From assembly GCA_024404435.1 (NCBI GenBank), contig JAKSPW010000011.1:1-16303 (forward strand): a stretch of 16,303 nucleotides of DNA, in the 5' to 3' direction. This stretch comes from Clostridia bacterium. Lineage in GTDB: Bacteria; Bacillota; Clostridia; Oscillospirales; CAG-272. The notes beneath the pieces are model-generated. The model saw only the letters and a list, made by a program, of their open reading frames with translations. It did not search any database and was not told the origin of the DNA. The translations under genes were made by a program, and so were the position numbers. The stretch's first letter is position 1; the number at the start of each line of letters is the position of its first letter. Shown piece after piece: positions 1-6,844 of this stretch.

Positions 1-200
1 TCGACCGTACTAACGGATATCACTACCTCGGTGTTTATAACATGAGCACCGGACACAGCAGCTGCTACTGGCCCGCAACCGAGCAGTATCTGCAATACCT
101 CGGAGATATGGGAATAGACGTCGGGGCGCACTTCATCGCCTACGACGGATACTTCAACGACGACCTTGCAGAGGGAGCGTACAGGTTCCCGGAAAAATAA
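1..200 (+). CDS. C-terminal end of an unrecognised protein (partial)
   Basis: An open frame enters from the left edge (first full codon at base 3) and stops at TAA 198-200, giving 65 residues that end in RFPEK. The segment is rich in aromatic and acidic residues (for example GYHYLGVYNMSTGHSS, then YDGYFNDDL). It has no hydrophobic segment or obvious catalytic motif. I do not recognise the family. Gene-like codon use and a strong terminator 10 bases past the stop support a real gene end. The function cannot be read from this fragment. Confidence 0.6.
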   Translation, partial: DRTNGYHYLGVYNMSTGHSSCYWPATEQYLQYLGDMGIDVGAHFIAYDGYFNDDLAEGAYRFPEK

Positions 201-209
201 TAAATAGTC

Positions 210-238
210 AAAAAAGCACCCGAAAGGGTGCTTTTTTA
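210..238. terminator. Bidirectional intrinsic terminator
   Basis: Arms AAAAAGCACCC and GGGTGCTTTTT enclose a GAAA tetraloop. There is a T run on the + strand and, because of the A run at 210-215, also on the - strand. It lies between the convergent end of the partial gene (stop at 200) and the end of the six-gene - strand operon (stop at 254), so it can serve both. Confidence 0.9.
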
Positions 239-253
239 AGTTGATTTTTATTT

Positions 254-1141
254 TTATTTATTCAGATTCTCGAGCATTTTTTTCGTCTTCCTCTTTTTGC
301 GGAGGATAGGAAGCACGACTGCGCACACGATCAGTACGATCGCGGCGGCGAGGAGGGCATAGTCGAGCGTTATCGGATATTCGTCACCGAAAAGGACGCT
401 GCGGCGGACTCCCATTTTGAGAGGCTTTGTTCTGACCGTCATTTCGCCTTCGTAGAACTCTTTTTCCTCAAGAGAATCGAGGCTGTCGCCTGCCATCAGC
501 TTAACGTTCCGTATCTCAAGAAGGTTGTCCGACAGAAGTGCACCGAGGGGAGAGGTGACTTCGATCTCTGCACGGTCGATCACAAGAAGATGAGAAGCGT
601 GAAGTGACGAACCCGTGCCGACGCTTCCGCCCGTGACGCTGACCGTTGCGGCGGAGACGGCATAGTCGGCGGAGTTTATCGCGAACGTGCCGCCCGTGAG
701 CGAGACGTCGGCGCAGTCGGCGAGAATGCCCGTCCCTGCGGTGATCTCATACGTTCCGCCCGTGAAAAGAATCTTGTGGTTGGCGTTTGTGCTGTACGAG
801 TAGATACCGCCGTCTGCGGCTTCGATGATCAGCTTTCCGTCGCCCTCGAAGATCGCGTTTCCGGGGCAGCCGATGCCGTATTTGCCGGCTTTGATGCGGT
901 TCGTGCCGTTCACGATGACACGGGCACCGGCGGGGATCTTCATGCCGAAGTCGTCGCCTGTCACGATATCGAGCCCTTCGAGCGTGAGTGTGTCCTCGGT
1001 ATTGGACCAGTAGTAGCCGTCACCCGAAAGGTTTCTGTCGGCCTTTGCGAGGTTTACCGTGCCTTCGTATACCGCTGAGACGGTGAGGCACAGTGAAAGA
1101 GTGATAATTGCTGTTATAAACAGGCAGAGTACCTTTTTCAT
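254..1141 (-). CDS. Exported, membrane-anchored beta-helix-like protein
   Basis: This 295-residue protein has a signal peptide (about residues 1-23, ending LTVSA). A long Gly/Thr-rich middle (about 27-225) follows. One hydrophobic anchor lies at about 261-280 and a very basic cytoplasmic tail (RKKRKTKKM) closes it. The middle holds repeated turns of the type FTGGTYEI (126), LTGGTFAI (149) and VTGGSV (169), spaced 20-23 residues apart, which suggests a right-handed beta-helix. Similar clostridial surface proteins are often annotated as carbohydrate-binding domain-containing. There is no enzymatic motif. The ATG start has a perfect GGAGG eight bases upstream, inside the end of the preceding membrane-protein gene, so the two are translationally linked. 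The topology is well supported. The ligand is unknown and carbohydrate binding is only a guess from fold type. It is the last gene of the operon. Confidence 0.75.
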   Translation of the reverse strand: MKKVLCLFITAIITLSLCLTVSAVYEGTVNLAKADRNLSGDGYYWSNTEDTLTLEGLDIVTGDDFGMKIPAGARVIVNGTNRIKAGKYGIGCPGNAIFEGDGKLIIEAADGGIYSYSTNANHKILFTGGTYEITAGTGILADCADVSLTGGTFAINSADYAVSAATVSVTGGSVGTGSSLHASHLLVIDRAEIEVTSPLGALLSDNLLEIRNVKLMAGDSLDSLEEKEFYEGEMTVRTKPLKMGVRRSVLFGDEYPITLDYALLAAAIVLIVCAVVLPILRKKRKTKKMLENLNK

Positions 1142-1142
1142 T

Positions 1143-1580
1143 TTATTTTTCCTCCTTCAAGAAGCGGATAAGTGAAGAGATCGCGCAGGGAAGTCTGAAG
1201 ACGAGAGCTTCGGAAATCCCAAGGCAGATGACGTACGGCGTGATCGACGTAGCGGCGCCGCGGGTCAGATAGTCGCAGAAAAGCGAAATAAGGATCATCA
1301 GCACCGAGCAAATCACGGGAAAAGCCGCGGCAAGTCCTCGCGAAAAGCCGAGCTTTACGACGTCAAAGCTTACGGACAGAGACGAGATCACCGTGAAGAA
1401 CAGGAGCACGGCGCAGATGATGAGACTGTACTTAAATATCATCACGAAGTTGTCGTGCATGATGCTTCCGGCTCCCTCATCGTGAGCGCCGAACACGACT
1501 CTGACCATGATGATCCCGATGATGCCGAGCAGAGTGAGTGCCGACTCGATGCAGAGCCTTATCGGAAAACCCTTTTTCAA
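1143..1580 (-). CDS. Small four-helix membrane protein, unknown function
   Basis: This 145-residue, strongly hydrophobic protein has four likely membrane segments (about 12-30, 47-70, 82-103 and 112-133), a short basic N-terminus and the C-terminal tail RFLKEEK. I see no catalytic or transport signature and do not recognise the family. The start is TTG at 1578-1580, overlapping the nitroreductase TGA stop as TTGA. GAGGA lies nine bases upstream, so reinitiation from the upstream gene is likely. Its stop lies one base before the start of the beta-helix protein. With that neighbour it forms an envelope-facing pair, and a physical interaction is possible but not shown. Confidence 0.7.
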   Translation of the reverse strand: MKKGFPIRLCIESALTLLGIIGIIMVRVVFGAHDEGAGSIMHDNFVMIFKYSLIICAVLLFFTVISSLSVSFDVVKLGFSRGLAAAFPVICSVLMILISLFCDYLTRGAATSITPYVICLGISEALVFRLPCAISSLIRFLKEEK

Positions 1581-2164
1581 AGCAGTATATCCTCGAGCTT
1601 TCTCTTCGGAACGAAGTGGAGTCCCGCGTCGTCACGGAAGTATTTCGTGTCACCGTCTTCGCCGACGGAGCAGAGTATCGGGAACTCTTCGGGCGAGCCG
1701 AGAGCGATGAGAAGCACGGGATCGCAGGTGCGCGGGAGCATGAACAGCTCGGCTGCGGCATCCTTGTCGAATGCGCCGATCATGCAGGAGGCGACGTCGC
1801 GCTCGCGCGCCGCGAGATTTATGGCCTCGGCTGCTATGCCGACGTCAATCGTGGAGTAAAGGCCCGCTTCGCAGACGCTTTTGTCGTGACAGATCATGAT
1901 GAACGCCACGGGACCGTGTCCCTCCGGAGGAAGCTTTATGTCCTTGAAAAATCCCGCCCATTTCGTGAGGGCAAGCAGAGATTTTACCTCGTTTTCGTCA
2001 TTGACGATCTTATATTTGAGCGGCTGTCTGTTTGCCGCGGACGGGCTGATACGTGCCGTGTCAACGAGGTATTCGAGCGTTTCACGGCTGATCTTCTTCG
2101 TCTCGTCGAACGTTCTGACGCTCCTGCCGATAAAGGCGAGCTGATTTATGTTGTCGTAAACCAT
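1577..2164 (-). CDS. Nitroreductase-family FMN oxidoreductase
   Basis: This 195-residue protein has the nitroreductase fold, a family of dimeric FMN enzymes that reduce nitro compounds, quinones or enones with NAD(P)H. Family marks in order are RSVRTFD near residue 13, PSAANRQPLKY (about 40-50, the FMN phosphate and flavin contact region), DVGIAAEAINLAA in the dimer-interface helix, CMIGAFD, IALGSPEE, and a C-terminal FRDDAGLHFVPKRKLED tail. I chose the ATG at 2164. It sits one base past the pepT stop with GAGGG six bases upstream, while the longer reading (from 2188) would need a TTG overlapping pepT and lacks a good site. The substrate cannot be told from sequence. Many stand-alone members of this size are poorly characterised. 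Confidence 0.88.
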   Translation of the reverse strand: MVYDNINQLAFIGRSVRTFDETKKISRETLEYLVDTARISPSAANRQPLKYKIVNDENEVKSLLALTKWAGFFKDIKLPPEGHGPVAFIMICHDKSVCEAGLYSTIDVGIAAEAINLAARERDVASCMIGAFDKDAAAELFMLPRTCDPVLLIALGSPEEFPILCSVGEDGDTKYFRDDAGLHFVPKRKLEDILL

Positions 2165-2165
2165 T

Positions 2166-3386
2166 TTATACCCTCGTATATCTTTCAACTATCGCGAGAA
2201 GGATCTCTACCGACTTGTCCATGCCCTCGACCGTGACGTGCTCGAACGGTCCGTGGAAAGCGTAGCCGCCCGTGCCGAGATTGGGGCAGGGGATACCCAT
2301 GAAGCTGATGCGCGCGCCGTCCGTGCCGCCTCTGACGGGATTGGATATCGGCTCGAGCCCGACCTGCCTGATCGCGTCTCTCGCGTATTCCACCGTGAAC
2401 ATGTTATCTTCGATTATCTCGCGCATGTTGCGGTACTGCTCTCTGACCTCGAGCTTCACCGTGCCCTCGCCGTACTTCTCGTTCATCACCTTCTCAACGT
2501 GGTGCAGAAGGGCGATGCGGGAGGTCATCATGCCGGCGTCGTGATCGCGGATGATGTATTCGAGCTCCGCCTTTTCGACGGTACCCGTAACTCCGCAGAG
2601 GTGGTAGAAGCCCTCGTAACCTTCGGTGTTTGCGGGAGTGTCGCACGCCGGCAGCATCGAGACGATCTCGTGCGCGACGAGTGCGGCGTTTATCATCATG
2701 CCTTTTGCGCTTCCGGGATGGATGTTCCTGCCGGATACGCTGAATACGGCGGCGTATGCGTTGAAGTTTTCAAACTCGATCTCTCCCTCGCGTCCGCCGT
2801 CCACGGTGTATGCGGCAACGGTGCCGAAGGAGTCGGCGTCGAAATGATCCGCGCCCTCACCGATCTCCTCGTCGGGCGTGAAGCAGACGGATATCTTTCC
2901 GTGCGGGATGTTTTCGGTGATGAGCCTTTCGAGCATCGTCATGATCTCGGCGACTCCGGCCTTGTCGTCGGCTCCGAGCAGAGTCGTACCGTCCGTCGTG
3001 ATGAGAGTCCTTCCCGCGAGTGACGGAAGGTAAGTGAATTCCGCGGGATCGAGGACGAGTCCCGACTCGCCGAGCGCGACGGCGCCTCCGTCGTAGTTCT
3101 CGATGATTTGCGGCTTTACGTTATTTCCCGGGAAATCGGGGGAAGTGTCCATGTGCGCGATAAAGCCGACGTGAGGCACGTTTTCGAGTCCCGTGGTCGC
3201 TTCCAGAGTGCACGTGACGTATGCGTTTCCGTCGACCGAGGCGTCCTCTATCCCGAGCTCCTTCAGTTCACGGCACAACTCGTCCGCGAGAACTCTTTCG
3301 GACTCGCTCGAGGGAGTCTTTCCCGATCTTTCGTCGCTCTTCGTGTCGAACGCGACGTATTTCAGAAGTCTGTCTACAGCTTTCAT
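2166..3386 (-). CDS. pepT: Tripeptide aminopeptidase PepT (M20 family)
   Basis: This cytosolic di-zinc aminopeptidase removes the N-terminal residue from tripeptides in the last stage of peptide use. Its 406 residues match the usual PepT length of about 408. The metal and catalytic residues fall at nearly the same numbers as in the Salmonella enzyme: H78 and D80 (AHMDTSPD), D140 (GADDKAG), E173/E174 (PDEEIGEG), D196 (YTVDGG) and H378 (AFHGPFEH). The lid domain with NIHPGSAKGMM is present. The ATG has AAGGAG five bases upstream. It lies 9 bases after the sirtuin gene and 1 base before the nitroreductase gene, in mid-operon. Nothing is missing, so activity is expected. Confidence 0.96.
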   Translation of the reverse strand: MKAVDRLLKYVAFDTKSDERSGKTPSSESERVLADELCRELKELGIEDASVDGNAYVTCTLEATTGLENVPHVGFIAHMDTSPDFPGNNVKPQIIENYDGGAVALGESGLVLDPAEFTYLPSLAGRTLITTDGTTLLGADDKAGVAEIMTMLERLITENIPHGKISVCFTPDEEIGEGADHFDADSFGTVAAYTVDGGREGEIEFENFNAYAAVFSVSGRNIHPGSAKGMMINAALVAHEIVSMLPACDTPANTEGYEGFYHLCGVTGTVEKAELEYIIRDHDAGMMTSRIALLHHVEKVMNEKYGEGTVKLEVREQYRNMREIIEDNMFTVEYARDAIRQVGLEPISNPVRGGTDGARISFMGIPCPNLGTGGYAFHGPFEHVTVEGMDKSVEILLAIVERYTRV

Positions 3387-3395
3387 ATATACTCC

Positions 3396-4121
3396 TTAAA
3401 TTCCGATCTCGCGTACGGTCTCCGACAGGACCCGCCCGATCTTTTCGTGTATAGCGAGATCGGCGCCTTTGTCGGCTCCCGTGGGAGTCAGATTTATCAG
3501 TACGATTTTTCCGCCTGCGTATCTCGTGAGAGATGCCGCGGGATAAACGGCAAGGGAAGTACCGCCGACGATGAGCAGTCTGCTCTCCGCGACGGCGCGG
3601 ACGGCGGATTCAAACGCTCCCTCGGGGAGCGCTTCCTCGTGTAGGGTCGCGTCAGGTCTTATTATGCCGCCGCGCTCGCCTCGCGGACCGCCATTTGAAT
3701 TCAGCATCGCGTCCACGGAATATTTCTTTCCGCAGCGGACGCAGTGATTGCGAAGCGAGCTTCCGTGAAGCTCGATCACGTTTTTACTGCCTGCCGCGGT
3801 GTGGAGCCCGTCGATGTTCTGGGTCACGACACACGAGAGAAGTCCCGCCTCTTCGAGCTTTGCAAGCGACAGATGAGCGTCGTTCGGCAGAGCGTCGGGG
3901 TAGAGGAGCTTTTTCCGGTAGAAATCGAAGAACGCTTCGGGCTCTGCCTCGAAATACGATCTGCTGACGAGCACCTCGGGCGAGAGACGACCGTATTTTT
4001 CCGAATAGATGCCGTCGGCACTCCTGAAATCGGGTATGCCGCTTTCGGTCGAAACGCCGGCACCTCCGAAAAACACGGTTTTTCCGTCTGCTTCTTTAAT
4101 GAGTTTTGCAAGTTCGTTCAT
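3396..4121 (-). CDS. Sirtuin (Sir2-family NAD-dependent deacylase) with an incomplete zinc site
   Basis: The protein has 241 residues. Sirtuins remove acyl groups from lysine using NAD+, giving nicotinamide and O-acyl-ADP-ribose. The NAD-binding start GGAGVSTESGIPDFRS (19-34), QNIDGLHTAAG (101-111), catalytic H119 in ELHGS, GGTSLAVYP (186-194) and LINLTPT (208-214) are all present. The zinc module is unusual. The first pair, CVRC (127-130), is there, but where the second CxxC should sit just before GGIIRPD the protein reads RGER (147-150), so both cysteines are arginines. The start is ATG 4121, with AAGG overlapping the stop of the preceding gene. A longer in-frame reading up to 4196 would overlap that gene and is unlikely. 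The family is firm. Deacylase activity is uncertain because of the missing zinc ligands. Confidence 0.92.
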   Translation of the reverse strand: MNELAKLIKEADGKTVFFGGAGVSTESGIPDFRSADGIYSEKYGRLSPEVLVSRSYFEAEPEAFFDFYRKKLLYPDALPNDAHLSLAKLEEAGLLSCVVTQNIDGLHTAAGSKNVIELHGSSLRNHCVRCGKKYSVDAMLNSNGGPRGERGGIIRPDATLHEEALPEGAFESAVRAVAESRLLIVGGTSLAVYPAASLTRYAGGKIVLINLTPTGADKGADLAIHEKIGRVLSETVREIGI

Positions 4122-4131
4122 ATCATATACC

Positions 4132-5589
4132 TTATTTTCCGTATACGGTGATGACGTATTCCTTCCCGCCGAGGGTAAAGACGAGCTCGTTTTCACCGTT
4201 CTTTACGTCATATTCCGCGGTAAAGGCGCCGCCTTTTTCGCGGCTCACGGGAACGCCGTCAAGCGTCAGCGGAAGCGTCGGGTCGGAGGTACCGCCGATC
4301 GTCGCGGTTCCTGTGGGATATTCGTTTGAGTCAAGTGCCACGCTGCCCGCGGAGCAGGGCGCAAAGTAGGCTATTTTCTTATCAAAGACAGCGGAAAGCT
4401 CGTCGGAGATACCGCAGAGGTTCTCCGCGATGTCGGCATATCCGTAGAAGAGGCTGCCCTTGTACGAGAGGCATTGCCTTGCCGCTTCGACCTGCTTTGT
4501 CATCTCACCCGACGGTGAGTCCCAGTCCTCGTATCTGTACGCGCCGTGCGCGATCAGAAAATCGACTCCGGTGCCGTCGAGAGAGGCGTTCCACCAATCG
4601 TTCAGAACGCCGAAGGGAGCGGCATTTTCGTCGAACGACCAGTATATCTGCGGGGCTATGTAATCGACGTATCCGCCTTTCGCCCACGCGAGCGTGTCGC
4701 AGTAAAGCGATTCGTATGTCTCGAAACCTCTTGTCGCTGAGCCGCCGTTTTCGCCGTCGTCGTTCTGCCAGACGCCTCCGGGAGAGACACCGAACAGACA
4801 GTCTTCTCTGACGGACTTCACCGCGTCGTAACAGCTTTTGACAAGTCCGTTTATGTTTTCGCGCCTCCAGTCGGCAACGCTTCCCGAACCGTACTTTTCA
4901 AAGGTATCGGCATCGTCGAAATCGGCGCCTCCCGTCGGGTACGGGTAGAAATACTCGTCGACTACGTCGCCGTCTACGTCGTATTTCTCTACGATCTCGC
5001 GCACTCCGTCGGCAACGTATTCCCTGACCTCGGGGATGCCCGCGTTGAGATACAGCTTACCGTCGGCGTATTTGACCGTCCAATCGGGATGGAGCACTGC
5101 GGGACTGTCATCGGGCAGGGTCGACTCCGAGTCGGGAGACACGGTGACACGCAAGGGATTGACCCACGCGTGAACGGAAATGCCTCTTTCGTGAGCCTTT
5201 TCGGTCAGATAGGCGAGAGGATCGAAACGGAGAACTCCGTCGTGGGACAGAAAAGACGACACGGGGAAGAGCTCGCTGTCGTACAGAGCATCGCAGGCGG
5301 GACGGACCTGAAAGACCACCGTGTTGAGAGAACATTTCTCACAGTTGTCGAGGATCACGTCAAGTTCATCGGCGAGTGAAGCTTCGTCGAGCCACGCGGA
5401 CGAGGGGTAATTTATGTTGAATACGGAGGCGATCCACACGCCGCGCACCTCGTCGCGGCATTCGCCGACGGACACCGTGCGCGAGGACGGCACGTCGTCG
5501 TCAAGACGGGGCATAGACTCTCCGTCTGCCGCTGCACACGAGCAGAGAAGAGCGAGAAGCAAAATGATGACAAGACAAAAACGTTTCAC
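4132..5589 (-). CDS. Lipoprotein with GHL10-type glycoside-hydrolase-like domain
   Basis: The protein has 485 residues. Residues 1-18 form a lipoprotein signal (hydrophobic core, lipobox LCSC with C18), so the protein should be anchored outside the membrane. From about 47 to 390 it follows the GHL10 (DUF187, YngK-like) family: EVRGVWIASVFNINYPS (47-63), QVRPACDALYDSELFP (94-109), HAWVNPLR (140-147), VVDEYFYPYP (209-218, usually written DDYFYP), and the IAPQIYWSF strand. The C-terminal 70 or so residues look like a small beta-sandwich domain. Members are predicted to act on cell-wall or envelope glycans, but substrates are mostly unknown. The start is GTG with AAAGGAGG about nine bases upstream. 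It is the first gene of the six-gene operon, 39 bases from the predicted -10 box edge. Confidence 0.88.
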   Translation of the reverse strand: MKRFCLVIILLLALLCSCAAADGESMPRLDDDVPSSRTVSVGECRDEVRGVWIASVFNINYPSSAWLDEASLADELDVILDNCEKCSLNTVVFQVRPACDALYDSELFPVSSFLSHDGVLRFDPLAYLTEKAHERGISVHAWVNPLRVTVSPDSESTLPDDSPAVLHPDWTVKYADGKLYLNAGIPEVREYVADGVREIVEKYDVDGDVVDEYFYPYPTGGADFDDADTFEKYGSGSVADWRRENINGLVKSCYDAVKSVREDCLFGVSPGGVWQNDDGENGGSATRGFETYESLYCDTLAWAKGGYVDYIAPQIYWSFDENAAPFGVLNDWWNASLDGTGVDFLIAHGAYRYEDWDSPSGEMTKQVEAARQCLSYKGSLFYGYADIAENLCGISDELSAVFDKKIAYFAPCSAGSVALDSNEYPTGTATIGGTSDPTLPLTLDGVPVSREKGGAFTAEYDVKNGENELVFTLGGKEYVITVYGK

Positions 5590-5621
5590 CGCGGCGGGCC
5601 TCCTTTTTATTTCTTCTTATT

Positions 5622-5650
5622 ATTTTATCACAAATCCTCCCCGCGGTCAA
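5622..5650 (-). promoter_or_regulatory. Sigma-A promoter of the six-gene - strand operon
   Basis: Read on the - strand, the -35 is TTGACC (5650-5645), followed by a 17-bp spacer and the -10 TAAAAT (5627-5622). It lies about 35 bp upstream of the GTG of the GHL10 lipoprotein gene, with no other promoter of this quality between the following genes. Confidence 0.75.
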
Positions 5651-5716
5651 TCGTGAAATAAACGTTTTTTGCCCCAAACCGATTGTTGAGCGGAAACGGT
5701 GCTGCATGCAAGACAA

Positions 5717-5747
5717 AAAAACAGTTCCGGAAAACCGGAACTGTTTT
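5717..5747 (-). terminator. Intrinsic terminator of the SpoIIQ-like gene
   Basis: A hairpin with arms ACAGTTCCGG and CCGGAACTGT around an AAAA loop is followed on the - strand by a run of seven T. It lies 15 bases past the stop at 5762. It separates this gene from the promoter of the next - strand operon. Confidence 0.9.
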
Positions 5748-5761
5748 GGAAAAACCGTCTT

Positions 5762-6466
5762 TCAGTCCTCATACGTCTCACTCATTCGAGCAAAATCCAT
5801 ATACAGGCACGGATCGACGTTGATCCCGTCGACCTTCAGCTCGAGATGAAGGTGCGGCTCCTCCTCGCACTCGATGAGTGCCGTGTCTCCGACCGCGCCG
5901 ATAACGTCACCGATCTCCACCTTGCTTCCGACTGCGATGCCATCGGGTGTCTCTTCGGCAAGATTGCGGTAGATCGTCTCGATCCCGCTCGAATGAGTGA
6001 TGCTGATGCTTCTGCCCATCATCGGGTCGTCCCAAATCGAGGTCACGATACCTCCGGCACACGCTCTCACGGGATCGCCGGGAGCAGACGTCAGATCTAC
6101 TCCGACGTGAGTACGGTAGTCCTCCATCGTGATCGAATAAACGGGGATCTCAAGACTGCATTCGTTCAGCATTGCTCCGTCCGTGGGAACGTCGAAATCT
6201 ATCTCGTCGACCGTGAGAGAAACGGGCTCGGCATCCGACGGAATCGTGTCGATCACGTCTTCCGTTGCGGGTGAAGTCTCGCTTTCGGGGAGAGGCTTCG
6301 GTGCTTTCGCCGTTTCCGTCGAGGCGGCTGTATCCGTGCCGAAGGACGGCGTCTTAACACGCTTTGACGCGACGCTCGCGAGGACCGTGAAAATCACGGC
6401 GGCGACGACGAGAAGAACGAGGCTGATTATCAGCATGGTGCTTTGATTTTTCTTTTTTGCTGTCAT
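5762..6466 (-). CDS. SpoIIQ-like M23 (LytM) peptidase-domain protein
   Basis: The protein has 234 residues: a basic start, one membrane anchor (about 11-31), a Ser/Thr/Pro/Glu linker (about 38-95), then an M23 domain. The motif THVGVD (H120, D124) and the HLH of EPHLHLEL (H205, H207) give a full set of zinc ligands. The lead-in PVYSITMEDYRTHVGVD is typical of clostridial SpoIIQ, the forespore membrane protein that meets SpoIIIAH across the engulfing membranes. In Bacillus SpoIIQ the zinc site is degenerate, while clostridial versions keep it, as here. The ATG at 6466 has AAGGA nine bases upstream; a TTG at 6484 is a poorer start. A sigma-F-like promoter lies about 40 bases upstream of the ATG. 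An ordinary cell-wall M23 protein is the alternative. Confidence 0.8.
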   Translation of the reverse strand: MTAKKKNQSTMLIISLVLLVVAAVIFTVLASVASKRVKTPSFGTDTAASTETAKAPKPLPESETSPATEDVIDTIPSDAEPVSLTVDEIDFDVPTDGAMLNECSLEIPVYSITMEDYRTHVGVDLTSAPGDPVRACAGGIVTSIWDDPMMGRSISITHSSGIETIYRNLAEETPDGIAVGSKVEIGDVIGAVGDTALIECEEEPHLHLELKVDGINVDPCLYMDFARMSETYED

Positions 6467-6512
6467 ATATTTTTTTCCTTTCAAGGCGCTGCCTTATCCT
6501 TAACTTCAAGTT

Positions 6513-6541
6513 TATTCTTGCCACCTTGCGTTCATATATGC
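6513..6541 (-). promoter_or_regulatory. Candidate sigma-F-type (forespore) promoter
   Basis: On the - strand, GCATA (6541-6537) and GGCAAGAATA (6522-6513) match the sigma-F consensus as I recall it (GYATA, then GGNNANAHTR). The spacer is 14 bp, one shorter than usual. Transcription would begin near 6506, about 40 bases before the ATG. No good sigma-A promoter is visible for this gene. Confidence 0.45.
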
Positions 6542-6590
6542 AGGAAAGTGCAACTTTTTTGCATGAAAAAAGAAAATTTCGTTTTTTGAG

Positions 6591-6619
6591 TTTACAAAAC
6601 CGAAATATTGTAGTATACT
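6591..6619 (+). promoter_or_regulatory. Sigma-A promoter of the cysteine operon
   Basis: TTTACA (6591-6596), a 17-bp spacer and TATACT (6614-6619) place transcription start near 6626, ten bases ahead of the T-box Stem I. A second, overlapping TATAAT lies at 6619-6624 but has no matching -35. Confidence 0.75.
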
Positions 6620-6626
6620 ATAATAT

Positions 6627-6828
6627 ATTTGAAAACGGCTGTGACCGGGAAGAAAAGAACCGATTCCGCAAAGAGAGCGGCGCGACAGGTGAAAGCGCCG
6701 ACGGAATAGTTCCTCTGTGCGCCCGTGAGCCTACCCGCAAGGGCGTTTTGCCGCGTTAAGGCATCGAGTGATAAACGAGAGTGGAACCGCGGACACCGCC
6801 TCTTACGGGAGTGCGGTATTTTTTATTT
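6627..6828 (+). ncRNA. T-box riboswitch, tRNA-Cys specific (UGC specifier)
   Basis: This 5' leader senses uncharged tRNA and controls cysE-cysS and following genes. Stem I closes with GGCT (6637-6640) and AGCC (6728-6731) and carries a GTGA kink-turn element. An inner helix ATTCCG/CGGAAT, an AGAGAG bulge and a distal loop AGGTGAAA between CGGCGC (6678-6683) and GCGCCG (6695-6700) follow. The specifier loop has UGC at 6718-6720, followed by a purine. The T-box AGAGTGGAACCGCGG is at 6778-6792. Its UGGA (6782-6785) pairs with UCCA, matching U73 of tRNA-Cys. The antiterminator pairs GAGAG and GCGG (6777-6792) with CCGC and CTCTT (6796-6804). The competing terminator is annotated separately. Confidence 0.95.
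6795..6828 (+). terminator. T-box regulated terminator
   Basis: ACCGC (6795-6799) plus CTC pairs with GAG plus GCGGT (6813-6817), followed by ATTTTTTATTT. The 5' arm uses the same CCGCCTCT bases as the antiterminator, so only one structure can form. It ends 17 bases before the cysE ATG. Confidence 0.92.
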
Positions 6829-6844
6829 CCCGAAAGGAAAAACC

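Noticed and set aside
1538..3023. Two long + strand open frames opposite nitroreductase and pepT
   Set aside because: They are shadows of well-conserved - strand genes and have no recognisable motifs.
4122..4196. N-terminal extension of the sirtuin to 4196
   Set aside because: It would overlap the GHL10 gene by 65 bases and the extra residues do not match the family. ATG 4121 has a suitably placed AAGG.
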